From contig NZ_JAHVIA010000004.1 of assembly GCF_019801965.1 (NCBI RefSeq), positions 372,001 to 436,000 on the forward strand: a stretch of DNA of 64,000 nt, given 5' to 3'. Made by a program: the position numbers and the translations under genes. The notes under the pieces were generated by a model. The model was not told where the DNA came from. It saw only the letters and a list, made by a program, of their open reading frames with translations, and searched no databases. Shown one piece after another: positions 18,541 to 27,763 of this stretch; position 1 is the stretch's first letter, and the number at the start of each line of letters is the position of its first letter. Origin of the DNA: Salipiger bermudensis (GTDB lineage: Bacteria; Pseudomonadota; Alphaproteobacteria; Rhodobacterales; Rhodobacteraceae).

Positions 18541-19486
18541 CCGCGCGGCGGGCCTGCCAGAGCTGGCGGGCGGTCTCGAGCGGCGCGTCCTGACCCAGCG
18601 TGTCGAGCGCCAGCGCGGCGGTGCCGAGCACCACGGCCTCGGCGAAGGGATCCTCGCGCGCACCTGACCAGAGCGCGGTGAGCAGGGCGGGATCGCTCTC
18701 GCCATCATCGAGCCGGCGGGTCTCCTCGGGCAGCATCGCCGGAAAGCTGGTTTCCCACGCCGCGCCGCCGCGCAGGCCGAAGCCGGCGATGGCCTTGGCC
18801 GGGTGGCGCTCGAACTCGCCGCCGCCGCCCTTGATGACGGTGAGCGCGTCGAGCCCGAGGAGCGCGCCCGCATCGGCCTGCAGCAGGCGATAGGGCGGGT
18901 GGAACACGCCCTGGACCGAGGCCGTCGCGCGCGCCGGGTTGAGCATCCGGCAGACGGTGTTGACGCAGGAGCGCAGATGCAGCACGTCGCGCAGGCGCAG
19001 CAGCCGGAAGAGCGCTGGCGAGAGCGTCTCGAGCGGCAGGTAGGCGATGCCGTGGCGCGCCATCAGCGCGGCGGCCTCGGAGGGACCCTCTGCCACCGGG
19101 ATGTCGGCGGCAGCGAGCCCGTTGCGCACCGCCGCGTCGGCGCCGTTCCAGCCATGCATCAGGACAGGATGGCCGGCATCGGCCACCAGCCGCGCCGAGA
19201 GCAGGAACCACGGTAGCCCGCGGGTGCGCCCGGCGGCATAGGACGGCCAGTCGAGCGCCGGGCGGGGCAGGGCCGGCAGGCTCTGCTGCGCAGCTTCGGC
19301 AAAGCCTGCGATCTCGTCGGCGGTCTCGCCCTTCATCCGCATCAGCATCAGCAGCGCGCCGATGGCATGCGGATCGGCCTCGCCCGAGAGCATCAGCCGC
19401 ATCGCATCGAGAGCTTCCTCGCGGCTCAGCGAGCGCGACCGTCCGGGGCCGCGCCCCAGCGTGCGGACATGGGCGCCAAGGCTCAT
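18524..19486 (-). CDS. TrpD2-like glycosyl transferase family protein
   Basis: 320 residues. Anthranilate-phosphoribosyltransferase fold with the N-terminal helical bundle (LSREEALDAMRLMLSGEADPHAIGALLMLMRMKGETADEIAGF) and a phosphoribosyl-like domain (VLMHGWNGADAAVRNGL, HLRSCVNTVCRMLNPARA). It resembles the TrpD2/YbiB group, whose enterobacterial member binds nucleic acid rather than making tryptophan. The ATG overlaps the nasA stop (ATGA), so it is the last gene of the nitrate operon and translationally coupled to nitrate reductase. Why it belongs there is unknown. An open frame extends upstream through nasA, but that part is an antiphase shadow. Confidence 0.8.
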   Translation of the reverse strand: MSLGAHVRTLGRGPGRSRSLSREEALDAMRLMLSGEADPHAIGALLMLMRMKGETADEIAGFAEAAQQSLPALPRPALDWPSYAAGRTRGLPWFLLSARLVADAGHPVLMHGWNGADAAVRNGLAAADIPVAEGPSEAAALMARHGIAYLPLETLSPALFRLLRLRDVLHLRSCVNTVCRMLNPARATASVQGVFHPPYRLLQADAGALLGLDALTVIKGGGGEFERHPAKAIAGFGLRGGAAWETSFPAMLPEETRRLDDGESDPALLTALWSGAREDPFAEAVVLGTAALALDTLGQDAPLETARQLWQARRAVTASA

Positions 19487-22113
19487 TCCGCGGCCACCTT
19501 CGACTGGGTCGCGGCAAGGATCGAGGCCAGCTCGGGGCGGCAGGAGCCGCAATTCGTCCCCGCCTCCAGCGCAGCGCCGATCTGCTCGACGCTGACCAGC
19601 CCCTGCGTCTCGATGGCGGCGACGATGGTGTTGAGCCCGACATTGAAGCAGGAACAGACCAGTGGGCCGGGATCGGGGCGGTCGGCCGGCGGTTGGCCGG
19701 TGAGCGCGTCGGGGGCCTCGGTGCCCGGCAGGGTGGCAAGGAAATCGCGCTTCAGCGCCACCGGTTCGGGGCCCGCAAACAGCGCCGCGATCAGCCGGTC
19801 GCCGTCGTGGAAGGCGATGCGGGCGAGGCCACGGCGGGCGTCGATCAGGGTCTGGCACTCGGCGTCCGGCAGGCCGAAGAGGGCGCGGGCATGGGCCTCC
19901 CAGTCGTCGGGCTGGGCCGCGGCGGCAAGCTCGGCGCGCCAGCCGGCGCGGGTCCGGGCGCGGGCCCAGTAATCGGAGGTGGCGGTGAATTCGGTGGCGG
20001 ACACGGCATAGCCGTACCACGCCGCGTCGAACCGTGCCACCGCCGTCACGCTGGCCTTGCTCTCGGGCTGGCCCGAGACCGGGTCGGTGTTTGCGGCGAC
20101 CAGCGCGTCGATGCGGGCCGAGGGCGCGGTCTCGCCGGTCCAGTGCATCGGCGCGAAGACATCGCCCGGCGCCACCGCGTCGGTCAGGCGTGCGCGCAGG
20201 ATCGCCTTGCCCTGCGGGTTCTCGAGCCGCACCAGATCGGCGGGCGCGATGCCGAGACGACGGGCATCCTCGGGGTGGATCTCGAGGAAGGGCTCGGCGA
20301 GATGGGCGGCCAGCCGCGGCGAGCGCGCGGTGCGCGTCATCGTGTGCCATTGGTCGCGGATGCGCCCGGTGTTGAGCCGGAACGGCAGCTCGACGCAGGG
20401 CTGCGAGGCCGGGGCGCGGTAGCGGATCGGCAGCATCCGGGCCTTGCCGTCGGCGTGGTAGAACTTGCCGTCGGCGAAGAAGCGGCCGCCGTTGCGGCTG
20501 GCGCTGGCGGGCCAGCGGAAGGGCGGCATTGCCATGTAGGCGCTGTCGGTCAGCTCGGCCTTGGAGGAGATGTCGAAATCGCGCCCCAGCTTGCCCGCGA
20601 GCCCCGAAAGGGCGGCGTATTCACGGAAGATCTCGGCCGGGCAGGCGTAGTCAAAGGCGTCGCGCCAGCCCATGCGGCGGCCGACCTCGGCGAGGATCTC
20701 CCAGTCGGGGCGCGCGCTGCCCGGCGCGGGCAGCACGGCGCGCTGGCGGCTGATGGTGCGGTCGGAATTGGTCACCGTGCCCTCCTTTTCGCCCCAGGCT
20801 GAGGCGGGCAGTAGGACATGGGCGAGCCGGGCGGTGTCGGTGGCGGCGGTGATGTCGGAGACCACGACGAAATCGCAGCCCGCGATGGCCTTGGTCACCG
20901 CGTCGGCCTCGGGCATGGTGACGGCGGGGTTGGTGTGGATGATCCACAGCGCCTTGATCCGGCCGTCGCCGGCGGCGCGGAACAGGTCGACCGCCTTGAG
21001 CCCCGGCGCGTCGGCCATGCGCGGACTGTCCCAGAACTCGTGCACCGCGGCGCGGTGGTCGGCATTCTCGATGTCGAGGTGACAGGCCAGCATGTTGGCC
21101 AGCCCGCCGACCTCGCGCCCGCCCATGGCGTTGGGCTGGCCGGTGATCGAGAACGGCCCGCAGCCGGGGGTGCCGATGCGGCCCGTGGCGAGGTGGCAGT
21201 TGAGGATGGCGTTGACCTTGTCGCTGCCCGAGGTCGACTGGTTGACGCCCTGCGAATAGACAGTGACGACCTTCCGGGTGCCGATCCAGAGCTTGTAGAA
21301 CGCGGCAAGCTGCTCTTCCGACAGCCCGGTGACGGTGTCGCGGTCGCTCGAGGCGGCGGTGAGCGCCTCGTTGAAGCCGGTGACGTTCTTCAGGAAGCCC
21401 TTGTCGAGCGCGCCGGCCTCGTGGATCGCGCAGAGCAGCCCGTTGAACAGCGCCGCGTCGGTGCCGGCCTTGAGCGCGAGATGCATGTCGGCGCCGTCGC
21501 AGGAGGCGGTGCGGCGCGGGTCGATGACGACGAGCTTGGTGCCGCGCCTTTTGCGGGCCGCGAGGATGCGCTGGTAGAGCACCGGGTGACACCAGGCGAG
21601 GTTGGAGCCCACCAGCACGATCAGGTCGGCCTCCTCGAGATCCTCGTAGGTGCCGGGCACGGTGTCGGTGCCGAAGGCGCGGCGGTGGCCGGCCACCGAA
21701 GACGCCATGCAGAGCCGCGAATTGGTGTCGATATTGGCGGCGCCGATATAGCCTTTCATCAGCTTGTTGGCGACGTAGTAATCCTCGGTCAGCAACTGGC
21801 CGGAGACGTAGAAGCCGACGCTCTCCGGGCCGTGCTGCGCGATGGTCTCGGAAAAGCGCCGGGCGACGAGATCGAGCGCCTCGTCCCAGCCCGCCTCGCG
21901 GCCGTGGATGCGGGGGGCGAGCAGGCGGCCGTCCAGCCCCACGGTCTCGCCAAGGGCCGAGCCCTTGGAACAGAGCTTGCCGAAATTCGCAGGGTGCTCC
22001 GGGTCGCCCCGGACCTCGAGCCCGCCCTGACCATCGGCCAGCAGGCGCACGCCGCAGCCAACGCCGCAATAGGGGCAGGTCGAACAGATCTCGGGGGCGC
22101 CCTGGTCCTTCAT
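19483..22113 (-). CDS. nasA: assimilatory nitrate reductase, catalytic subunit
   Basis: 876 residues from ATG 22113; GTG 22116 is the alternative. Cytosolic molybdenum enzyme reducing nitrate to nitrite. N-terminal [4Fe-4S] motif CSTCPYCGVGCGV (about 11-23), the molybdopterin oxidoreductase core (NSRLCMASSVAGHRRAFG, NQSTSGSDKVNAILN), the MGD-binding domain (RIRDQWHTMTRTARS) and a C-terminal BFD-like [2Fe-2S] domain (VCSCFNVG...NCGSCRPEL) that receives electrons. No FAD domain, so a separate reductase is needed. It follows nirD with a one-base overlap. Confidence 0.96.
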   Translation of the reverse strand: MKDQGAPEICSTCPYCGVGCGVRLLADGQGGLEVRGDPEHPANFGKLCSKGSALGETVGLDGRLLAPRIHGREAGWDEALDLVARRFSETIAQHGPESVGFYVSGQLLTEDYYVANKLMKGYIGAANIDTNSRLCMASSVAGHRRAFGTDTVPGTYEDLEEADLIVLVGSNLAWCHPVLYQRILAARKRRGTKLVVIDPRRTASCDGADMHLALKAGTDAALFNGLLCAIHEAGALDKGFLKNVTGFNEALTAASSDRDTVTGLSEEQLAAFYKLWIGTRKVVTVYSQGVNQSTSGSDKVNAILNCHLATGRIGTPGCGPFSITGQPNAMGGREVGGLANMLACHLDIENADHRAAVHEFWDSPRMADAPGLKAVDLFRAAGDGRIKALWIIHTNPAVTMPEADAVTKAIAGCDFVVVSDITAATDTARLAHVLLPASAWGEKEGTVTNSDRTISRQRAVLPAPGSARPDWEILAEVGRRMGWRDAFDYACPAEIFREYAALSGLAGKLGRDFDISSKAELTDSAYMAMPPFRWPASASRNGGRFFADGKFYHADGKARMLPIRYRAPASQPCVELPFRLNTGRIRDQWHTMTRTARSPRLAAHLAEPFLEIHPEDARRLGIAPADLVRLENPQGKAILRARLTDAVAPGDVFAPMHWTGETAPSARIDALVAANTDPVSGQPESKASVTAVARFDAAWYGYAVSATEFTATSDYWARARTRAGWRAELAAAAQPDDWEAHARALFGLPDAECQTLIDARRGLARIAFHDGDRLIAALFAGPEPVALKRDFLATLPGTEAPDALTGQPPADRPDPGPLVCSCFNVGLNTIVAAIETQGLVSVEQIGAALEAGTNCGSCRPELASILAATQSKVAAE

Positions 22114-22445
22114 CACGCCGCACTCCGCGTCGAGACCGCCTCGCCGTCGAGCAGGATGCGCCCGTCCTCGAGCCGCACCGGGTAGGTGGTGATGCGGCCC
22201 TCGTCGGCGCCCTGCGCCTCGCCGGTGTTGAGGTCGAAGACCCAGTTGTGCAGCGGGCAGGTGACCTTCTGGCCATGCACGATGCCCTCCGACAGCGGCC
22301 CCTGCCTGTGCGGGCAGGTATTGGAGGCGGCGAAGACCTCGGCCTCGTCGGTGCGGAAGATCGCCACGCAGCCGACCTCCGTCTTGACCAGCCGGGCGCC
22401 GCGCAGCGGCACGTCGTCGATATGTCCGATGTCGATCCAGCTCAT
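22113..22445 (-). CDS. nirD: nitrite reductase small subunit NirD
   Basis: 110 residues. Rieske-type subunit of assimilatory NADH nitrite reductase. The Rieske ligands CPH (in NTCPHRQGPLSEG) and CPLH (in KVTCPLHNWVF) are both intact, so it can hold a [2Fe-2S] cluster, unlike many NirD proteins. It lies between nirB and nasA. The 103 bp before it hold two hairpins. Confidence 0.94.
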   Translation of the reverse strand: MSWIDIGHIDDVPLRGARLVKTEVGCVAIFRTDEAEVFAASNTCPHRQGPLSEGIVHGQKVTCPLHNWVFDLNTGEAQGADEGRITTYPVRLEDGRILLDGEAVSTRSAA

Positions 22446-22473
22446 GTCCCTGGCTCCGCTTGGGGGGTGGGGT

Positions 22474-22532
22474 GGCAGCCCCGGAGGGCCCGGGACTGCC
22501 GGTCTTGGGGATGCTCCGGGGTGGGCCCGGAG
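22474..22532 (-). promoter_or_regulatory. two hairpins between nirB and nirD
   Basis: Plus-strand 22474-22500 folds as GGCAG-CCCGG / CCGGG-CTGCC with a mismatch, and 22514-22532 as CTCCGGG / CCCGGAG. No T tract. They may stabilise or process the polycistronic mRNA; their role is inferred only. Confidence 0.4.
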
Positions 22533-22548
22533 CCGGAGGCGGCGGCGA

Positions 22549-24981
22549 TCACTCCGCCGCTTTCAGGGTGAGATCGGCCAGAGGCTGGAAGCGGCGCGCC
22601 GCCTCCGGCTCGGCCCGTTCGGCCCAGGGATCCTTCTGGTAGACGCTCTGCGAGATGTCGAAGCGTTCGACCAGAGCCTGGCGCTCGGCATCGTCGGCAA
22701 GCACCTCCTTGACCCAGTCGAGCCCGACCTTGGCGACCCACTTGTAGGGCCGGTCGAGATACTTGGCGTGCTCGCGGTAGAGCTGGATGAAGGCGGTGGT
22801 CCATTCGATGGCCTCCTCCTCGGTCCGCACGTCGACGAGGCGCTCGGTCTCCTTCACGTCCATGCCGGCGGCACCGGCGACGCTGACCTGATAGCCGCTG
22901 TCGACGCAGATGATGCCGACATCCTTGCAGGTCGCCTCGGCGCAGTTGCGCGGGCAGCCCGAGACCGCCAGCTTGACCTTGTGCGGCGTCCACGAACCCC
23001 AGAGCTTCTTCTCGAGCTTGATGCCGAGCCCGGTGCTGTCCTGCGTGCCGAAGCGGCACCAGTCGGAGCCCACGCAGGTCTTCACCGTGCGCAGACCCTT
23101 GGTATAGGCGTGGCCCGAGACCATGCCGGCCTCGTTAAGATCGTACCAGATCGCCGGCAGGTCTTCCTTCTTGACGCCGAGCAGGTCGATGCGCTGGCCG
23201 CCGGTGACCTTGACGGTGGCGCCGTATTTCTCCGCCGCCTGCGCAATGGCGATGAGCTCCTGCGGGGAGGTCATGCCGCCCCACATGCGCGGCATCACGC
23301 TATAGGTGCCGTCCTTCTGGATATTGGCGTGGTTGCGCTCGTTGACGAAGCGGCTCTGCGGATCGTCGGTATAGTCGAGCGGCCAGTCCGCCAGCAGGTA
23401 GAAGTTGATCGCCGGACGGCAGACATGGCAGCCGTTGCGGCTCTTCCAGCCGAGCTCCTGCCAGACCGCCTCCTGCGATTTCAGTTCCTGCGCCTTGATC
23501 AGGCGGCGCACGTCCTCATGGGGCAGATCGGTGCAGCCGCAGACCGGCTGCGCCGTGGGCAGCACGAACTCGTCGCCCAGCGTGACCGACAGCACCTGCT
23601 CGACGAGCCCGGTGCAGGTGCCGCAGGAAGCGCTGGCCTTGGTGGTGGCCTTGATCGCGCCGAGATCGGTCGCGCCGGCCTCGATGGCGGCCACGATATC
23701 GCCCTTGCATACGCCGTTGCAGCCGCAGATCTCCGCCTCAGGCGGCAATGCTGCAACGGCTGACAGAGGGTCCACGGAGGCCCCCCCCTGGTAGGACGGC
23801 CCGAAGATCAGCGTCTCGCGCATCTCCGAGATGTCGGTGCCGTCCTTGATCAGCCCGAAGAACCAGTTGCCGTCGGCGGTGTCGCCGTACATCACCGCGC
23901 CAACAAGCTTGTCCTCCTCGATGACGAGGCGCTTGTAGATACCGCGGGCGGGATCGCGGTAGACGATGTCCTCGCGGCCCGGGCCGTCTGCGAAATCGCC
24001 CGCAGAGAACAGGTCGCAGCCGGTGACCTTGAGCTTGGTCGAGAGCTCGCGCATGGCGAAGGTCTCTTCCTGCCCGAGCAGGGTCTTGGCGAGCACCTTG
24101 GCCTGATCGTAGAGCGGGGCGACGAGGCCGAAGAGGTTGCCCTCGAACTCGACGCATTCACCCACGGCGTAGACGTCGGGCGTCTCGGTGCGCATCTGCG
24201 CGTCGACCTTGATGGCGCGGCCGCAGGCGATGCCGCTGTTCTGCGCCAGCTTCACCGCCGGGCGGATGCCCACCGCCATGCAGACGATGTCGCAGGGCAG
24301 CTCGGTGCCATCGGCGAGGTTGACCTGCTCGGCCTTGCCATTGCCGACGATCTCCTTGGTCGAGGCTTCGAGCAGCACGGTGATGCCGCGGCGCTCGAGA
24401 TCCTTCTTCAGCAGGTAGCCCGCCGCCGGATCGAGCTGGCGCTCCATCAGGTGCGAGGCGATGTGCAGCACGGTCACCTCCATGCCGCGCAGGCGCAGCG
24501 CCGCCGCCGCCTCGAGCCCGAGCAGGCCGCCGCCGATGACCACCGCCCTGGCGCCCGGCTTGGCCGCGGCCTCGGTCATTGCGGTGGTGTCTTCGAGATC
24601 GCGGAAGGCGACGACGCCGGGCAGATCGTGTCCGGGGCAGGGGATGATGAAGGCCGAGGAGCCGGTGCCGAAGACCAGCTTGTCATAGGCCACTTCGCCC
24701 TTCTCGCCGACCACCACCTTGCGCGCGGTATCGACGCTCAGGACCTTTTCGCCGAAGCGGCAGGTGACCTTGTTGGTGGCGTACCAGTCGTCGTCGTGGG
24801 TGACGATTTCCTCAAAGCTCTTTTCGCCCGAAAGCACCGGCGAGAGCATGATGCGGTTGTAGTTGCCGCGCGGCTCGGCGTTGAAGAGCGTGATCTCGAA
24901 GGCGCCGGGATCGGCGTCGATGAGCTGTTCGAGCAGCCGGCCTGAGGCCATGCCTGCTCCGATGACGACGAGTTTCTGCAT
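22549..24981 (-). CDS. nirB: assimilatory nitrite reductase large subunit NirB
   Basis: 810 residues. Reduces nitrite to ammonium with NADH in the cytosol. Order: FAD domain (VIGAGMASGRLLEQL), NAD domain (VVIGGGLLGLEAA), two BFD-like [2Fe-2S] segments (CGCNGVCKGDIV...CGTCTGL and CGCTDLPHEDV...CHVCRP), the ferredoxin-like half, then the siroheme/[4Fe-4S] ligands C-x5-C (CVGSDWC) and C-x3-C (SGCPRNCAEA). All cofactor motifs are intact. A GGAGG lies before the ATG, and 14 bp separate it from the GAF gene upstream. Confidence 0.96.
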   Translation of the reverse strand: MQKLVVIGAGMASGRLLEQLIDADPGAFEITLFNAEPRGNYNRIMLSPVLSGEKSFEEIVTHDDDWYATNKVTCRFGEKVLSVDTARKVVVGEKGEVAYDKLVFGTGSSAFIIPCPGHDLPGVVAFRDLEDTTAMTEAAAKPGARAVVIGGGLLGLEAAAALRLRGMEVTVLHIASHLMERQLDPAAGYLLKKDLERRGITVLLEASTKEIVGNGKAEQVNLADGTELPCDIVCMAVGIRPAVKLAQNSGIACGRAIKVDAQMRTETPDVYAVGECVEFEGNLFGLVAPLYDQAKVLAKTLLGQEETFAMRELSTKLKVTGCDLFSAGDFADGPGREDIVYRDPARGIYKRLVIEEDKLVGAVMYGDTADGNWFFGLIKDGTDISEMRETLIFGPSYQGGASVDPLSAVAALPPEAEICGCNGVCKGDIVAAIEAGATDLGAIKATTKASASCGTCTGLVEQVLSVTLGDEFVLPTAQPVCGCTDLPHEDVRRLIKAQELKSQEAVWQELGWKSRNGCHVCRPAINFYLLADWPLDYTDDPQSRFVNERNHANIQKDGTYSVMPRMWGGMTSPQELIAIAQAAEKYGATVKVTGGQRIDLLGVKKEDLPAIWYDLNEAGMVSGHAYTKGLRTVKTCVGSDWCRFGTQDSTGLGIKLEKKLWGSWTPHKVKLAVSGCPRNCAEATCKDVGIICVDSGYQVSVAGAAGMDVKETERLVDVRTEEEAIEWTTAFIQLYREHAKYLDRPYKWVAKVGLDWVKEVLADDAERQALVERFDISQSVYQKDPWAERAEPEAARRFQPLADLTLKAAE

Positions 24982-24995
24982 CTCTGTGCCTCCTC

Positions 24996-25937
24996 TCAGA
25001 CGTACCAGGCGACGATGTGGGCGATCTCGCCCGCGTCGTAGATCGGCAGGGCGACGAGGGTGTCGTAGCCCTCGGTCAGGCCCGGCTTGCCGGTGACGAT
25101 CAGCGGCAGGCCGGTGGCGAGCACCTTGCCGATATTGCCCTGATTGATGTGCACCCGGCGCGGCGGCTCTTCGTTGTCATCGGTCCAGAGCGGGCCCTCG
25201 CGCTCGCAGATGCCGTCGGTGCGCACGGCGGCCACCTCGCGGCCGACCTTCACCGGGCGCGAGTCCCAGATCTCGAAGCGGCGGGCGATCGGCGTGCCGC
25301 GTGCCGAGAGCAGGGTGAGCACGAAGGTCTTGTCCTGCGGCACCGGGATCGGCAGGCCAAGGCCGGTGGTGAGCCCGGCCTTGCCGGCGCTGTCGGCGCG
25401 GATGAAGCGGTAGCCCGAGCCCAGATCGCGGAACAGCATCGGCGTGTTGGCCGACCAGACGCCGCCCGGCAGGCCCTGTCCGCGCGGGAAATGCGTGTGC
25501 TGGGAGACCCACTCGAAATGCCGCGCGGCGCCGTAGTAGCCATCGTCGAGCATCAGGAAGCCGTCGGCCTCGTGCCAAACCTCGATGGCACCGGTGCGGT
25601 TCTCGTCATCGCCGCAGAGCACCACGAGAACTGCCTTGAGCTTGGCGTCGTTGAACACCGGGATCGCCACGGCCGAGGTCAGACCGGCCTCGGCGGCAGC
25701 CTCGATGCGCTTGAAATACGAGCCGTCGAAGCCCTTGAGCACCACCGGGCGCTCCTCGGCCCAGGCCTTGCCCGGCAGGCCCTCGCCCTTGCCGAAGCTC
25801 ATCGCGCGGGTGGCCTCCTCGAAGGCGGAAAGCTCGCCGTAATTGCCCGTGGCGAGGACCAGGCGGTCCCCCTCGGGCACCCAGATCTCGGTGACCTGAA
25901 TGAAGGTCTTCACGGCGGCGTCAAGAACGGTGTCCAT
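24996..25937 (-). CDS. protein with two GAF-like domains inside the nitrate assimilation operon
   Basis: 313 residues, no signal peptide or membrane segment. Two related halves are visible: 1-150 (MSFGKGEGLPGKAWAEERPVV...AGLTSAVAIPVF) and 140-235 (THFPRGQGLPGGVWSANTPML...AGLTTGLGLPIP), both with the 'G-GLPG-W' and 'AGL--G-G-PI' pattern of GAF sensor domains. A C-terminal segment (INQGNIGKVLATGLPLIV...YDTLVALPIY) may be a third copy. There is no kinase, cyclase, HTH or ANTAR output domain, so it may act by protein contact. It lies between the nitrate transporter ATPase and nirB in the same operon. The ligand (nitrate, nitrite, NO or redox) is unknown. Confidence 0.75.
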   Translation of the reverse strand: MDTVLDAAVKTFIQVTEIWVPEGDRLVLATGNYGELSAFEEATRAMSFGKGEGLPGKAWAEERPVVLKGFDGSYFKRIEAAAEAGLTSAVAIPVFNDAKLKAVLVVLCGDDENRTGAIEVWHEADGFLMLDDGYYGAARHFEWVSQHTHFPRGQGLPGGVWSANTPMLFRDLGSGYRFIRADSAGKAGLTTGLGLPIPVPQDKTFVLTLLSARGTPIARRFEIWDSRPVKVGREVAAVRTDGICEREGPLWTDDNEEPPRRVHINQGNIGKVLATGLPLIVTGKPGLTEGYDTLVALPIYDAGEIAHIVAWYV

Positions 25938-26004
25938 GATCGTGCCCCTTGTGCTCTAGGGTTGCATCTGTCGCGCTCCGGCATCAGGCCGGGGCGCCTG
26001 CCTT

Positions 26005-27699
26005 TCAGGCGGCTTTCTTCTTCGCAGGCTTGGGCTCGGACTTTCCGTGCTTGCCGTGCTCGTACTCCTCGAGGAAGTTCAGCACCTGCTCGCGGTAGAG
26101 GTAGTAATCCGGGTGCTCGAGCAGCGCCTTGCGGGTGCGCGGGCGGGGCAGGTCGACATCGACGATCTTGCCGATGGTGGCCTGCGGGCCGTTGGTCATC
26201 ATCACCACGCGGTCGGCCAGCAGGATCGCCTCGTCGACATCGTGGGTGACGCAGATCGCGGTCACCTTGGTGCGCGACCAGACCTCCATCAGCACCTCCT
26301 GCAGCTCCCAGCGGGTCAGGCTGTCGAGCATGCCGAAGGGCTCGTCGAGCAGCAGCAGCTTGGGCGAGAGGGCGAAGGCGCGGGCGATGCCGACGCGCTG
26401 CTTCATGCCGTTCGACATCTCCGCCGCGCCCTTGTCCATCGCATCGGCGAGGCCGACGCGCTCGAGATAGTATTCGACCACCTCCTGGCGCTCGGCCTGG
26501 GAGGCCTTGGGATAGACCTTGTCGACGCCGATGGCGCAGTTCTCGCGGGCGGTGAGCCAGGGAAAGAGGTTGGGCGACTGGAACACCACCGCGCGCTCGG
26601 GATCGGCGCCCTCGACATGGCGGCCATCGAGACGGATGCCGCCCTTGGAGATGCTGTTGAGGCCGGCGGCCATGGTCAGCACGGTGGACTTGCCGCAGCC
26701 CGAATGGCCGATCAGCGAGATGAACTCGCCCTTGTTGACCTTGAGGTTGAAGTCCTCGACCACGGTGAGCGGGCCCTTGGGGGTGGGGTAGATCTTGTGC
26801 AGCTGCGAGAAGTCGAGGAAGCGCTCCTCGATCATGCCTTCCTGCGCCTTGGCGACCGCCGCCGGCACATCCGCCGCGATGCCGTGGATCGGGGTCACGT
26901 CGGGCAGGTTGCGGCTGCCCTCGGTCTTGGCCTCGATGCCCACGTCCATCAGGTAGGTGGTGACCTCGGCGCGCAGGCGCTTGAAGGTCTCGTCATGGTT
27001 CATCTCGCCGCGATCGCGCGGGCGCGGGATGGTCACCGGGAACTCGGTGCCGAGCGTGCCGTCGGGGTTCAGCGCGATGATGCGGTCGGCCAGCATGATG
27101 GCCTCGTCGACATCGTTGGTGATCAGCACGCAGGTCTTCTTGTCCTGCTCCCAGATCTGCTCGATCTCGTCGGCGAGATTGGCACGGGTCAACGCGTCGA
27201 GCGCCGAGAGCGGCTCGTCGAGCAGCAGCACCTCGGGGCTCATTGCCAGCGCCCGGGCGACGTTGACGCGCTGGCGCATGCCGCCCGAGAGCTCCGCCGG
27301 GCGGCGGGTGGTGGCATGGGAGAGGCCGACCATCTTGACGTATTTGGCGACGGTGGCTTCCTTCTCGGCCTTCGGCATCTTCGGGAAGACACTGTCGAGC
27401 GCGAGCTGGACGTTGCCGTTGACCGTGAGCCACGGCATCAGCGAGTAGTTCTGGAAGATCACGCCGCGCTCGGGGCCGGGGCCCTCGATCTCGGCGCCCT
27501 TGAAGGTGACCTTTCCCTTGGTGGGCTTTTCCAGCCCGGCCATCAGGTTGATCAGCGTGGTCTTGCCGGTGCCCGAGAAGCCGAGGAGCACGAGGAACTC
27601 GCCTTCCCGGACTTCGAGATCGATGCCCTTCAGCACGTCGGTCTTGTGGGTGCCTTCGCCGAAGCTCTTCGAGACGTTTTCGAACTTGAGAATGCTCAT
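26005..27699 (-). CDS. nitrate ABC transporter, tandem ATP-binding protein (NrtC/NrtD-like)
   Basis: 564 residues from MSILKFENVSKSFGEG (27699). Two complete ABC ATPase domains in one chain. First half: Walker A GFSGTGKTT, signature LSGGMRQRV, Walker B VLLLDEPLSALD. Second half: GHSGCGKST, signature MSNGMKQRV, LLLLDEPFGMLD. A linker of about 50 residues joins them. In cyanobacteria these are separate NrtC and NrtD; there is no NrtA-like solute-binding domain fused here. The highly charged Lys-rich C-terminus (HGKHGKSEPKPAKKKAA) is of unknown use. It powers uptake through the NrtB permease encoded upstream. Confidence 0.92.
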   Translation of the reverse strand: MSILKFENVSKSFGEGTHKTDVLKGIDLEVREGEFLVLLGFSGTGKTTLINLMAGLEKPTKGKVTFKGAEIEGPGPERGVIFQNYSLMPWLTVNGNVQLALDSVFPKMPKAEKEATVAKYVKMVGLSHATTRRPAELSGGMRQRVNVARALAMSPEVLLLDEPLSALDALTRANLADEIEQIWEQDKKTCVLITNDVDEAIMLADRIIALNPDGTLGTEFPVTIPRPRDRGEMNHDETFKRLRAEVTTYLMDVGIEAKTEGSRNLPDVTPIHGIAADVPAAVAKAQEGMIEERFLDFSQLHKIYPTPKGPLTVVEDFNLKVNKGEFISLIGHSGCGKSTVLTMAAGLNSISKGGIRLDGRHVEGADPERAVVFQSPNLFPWLTARENCAIGVDKVYPKASQAERQEVVEYYLERVGLADAMDKGAAEMSNGMKQRVGIARAFALSPKLLLLDEPFGMLDSLTRWELQEVLMEVWSRTKVTAICVTHDVDEAILLADRVVMMTNGPQATIGKIVDVDLPRPRTRKALLEHPDYYLYREQVLNFLEEYEHGKHGKSEPKPAKKKAA

Positions 27700-27763
27700 G
27701 AATTTGTCCTTTCGCGCTATCGCTTCGCTACTTGAGCGCTCGCGGTCTCCTGACGGGCCCGGT

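Noticed and set aside
19487-20350. N-terminal extension of the TrpD2-like gene
   Set aside because: The open frame continues upstream inside nasA, but the ATG overlapping the nasA stop is the natural start and the upstream part has shadow composition.
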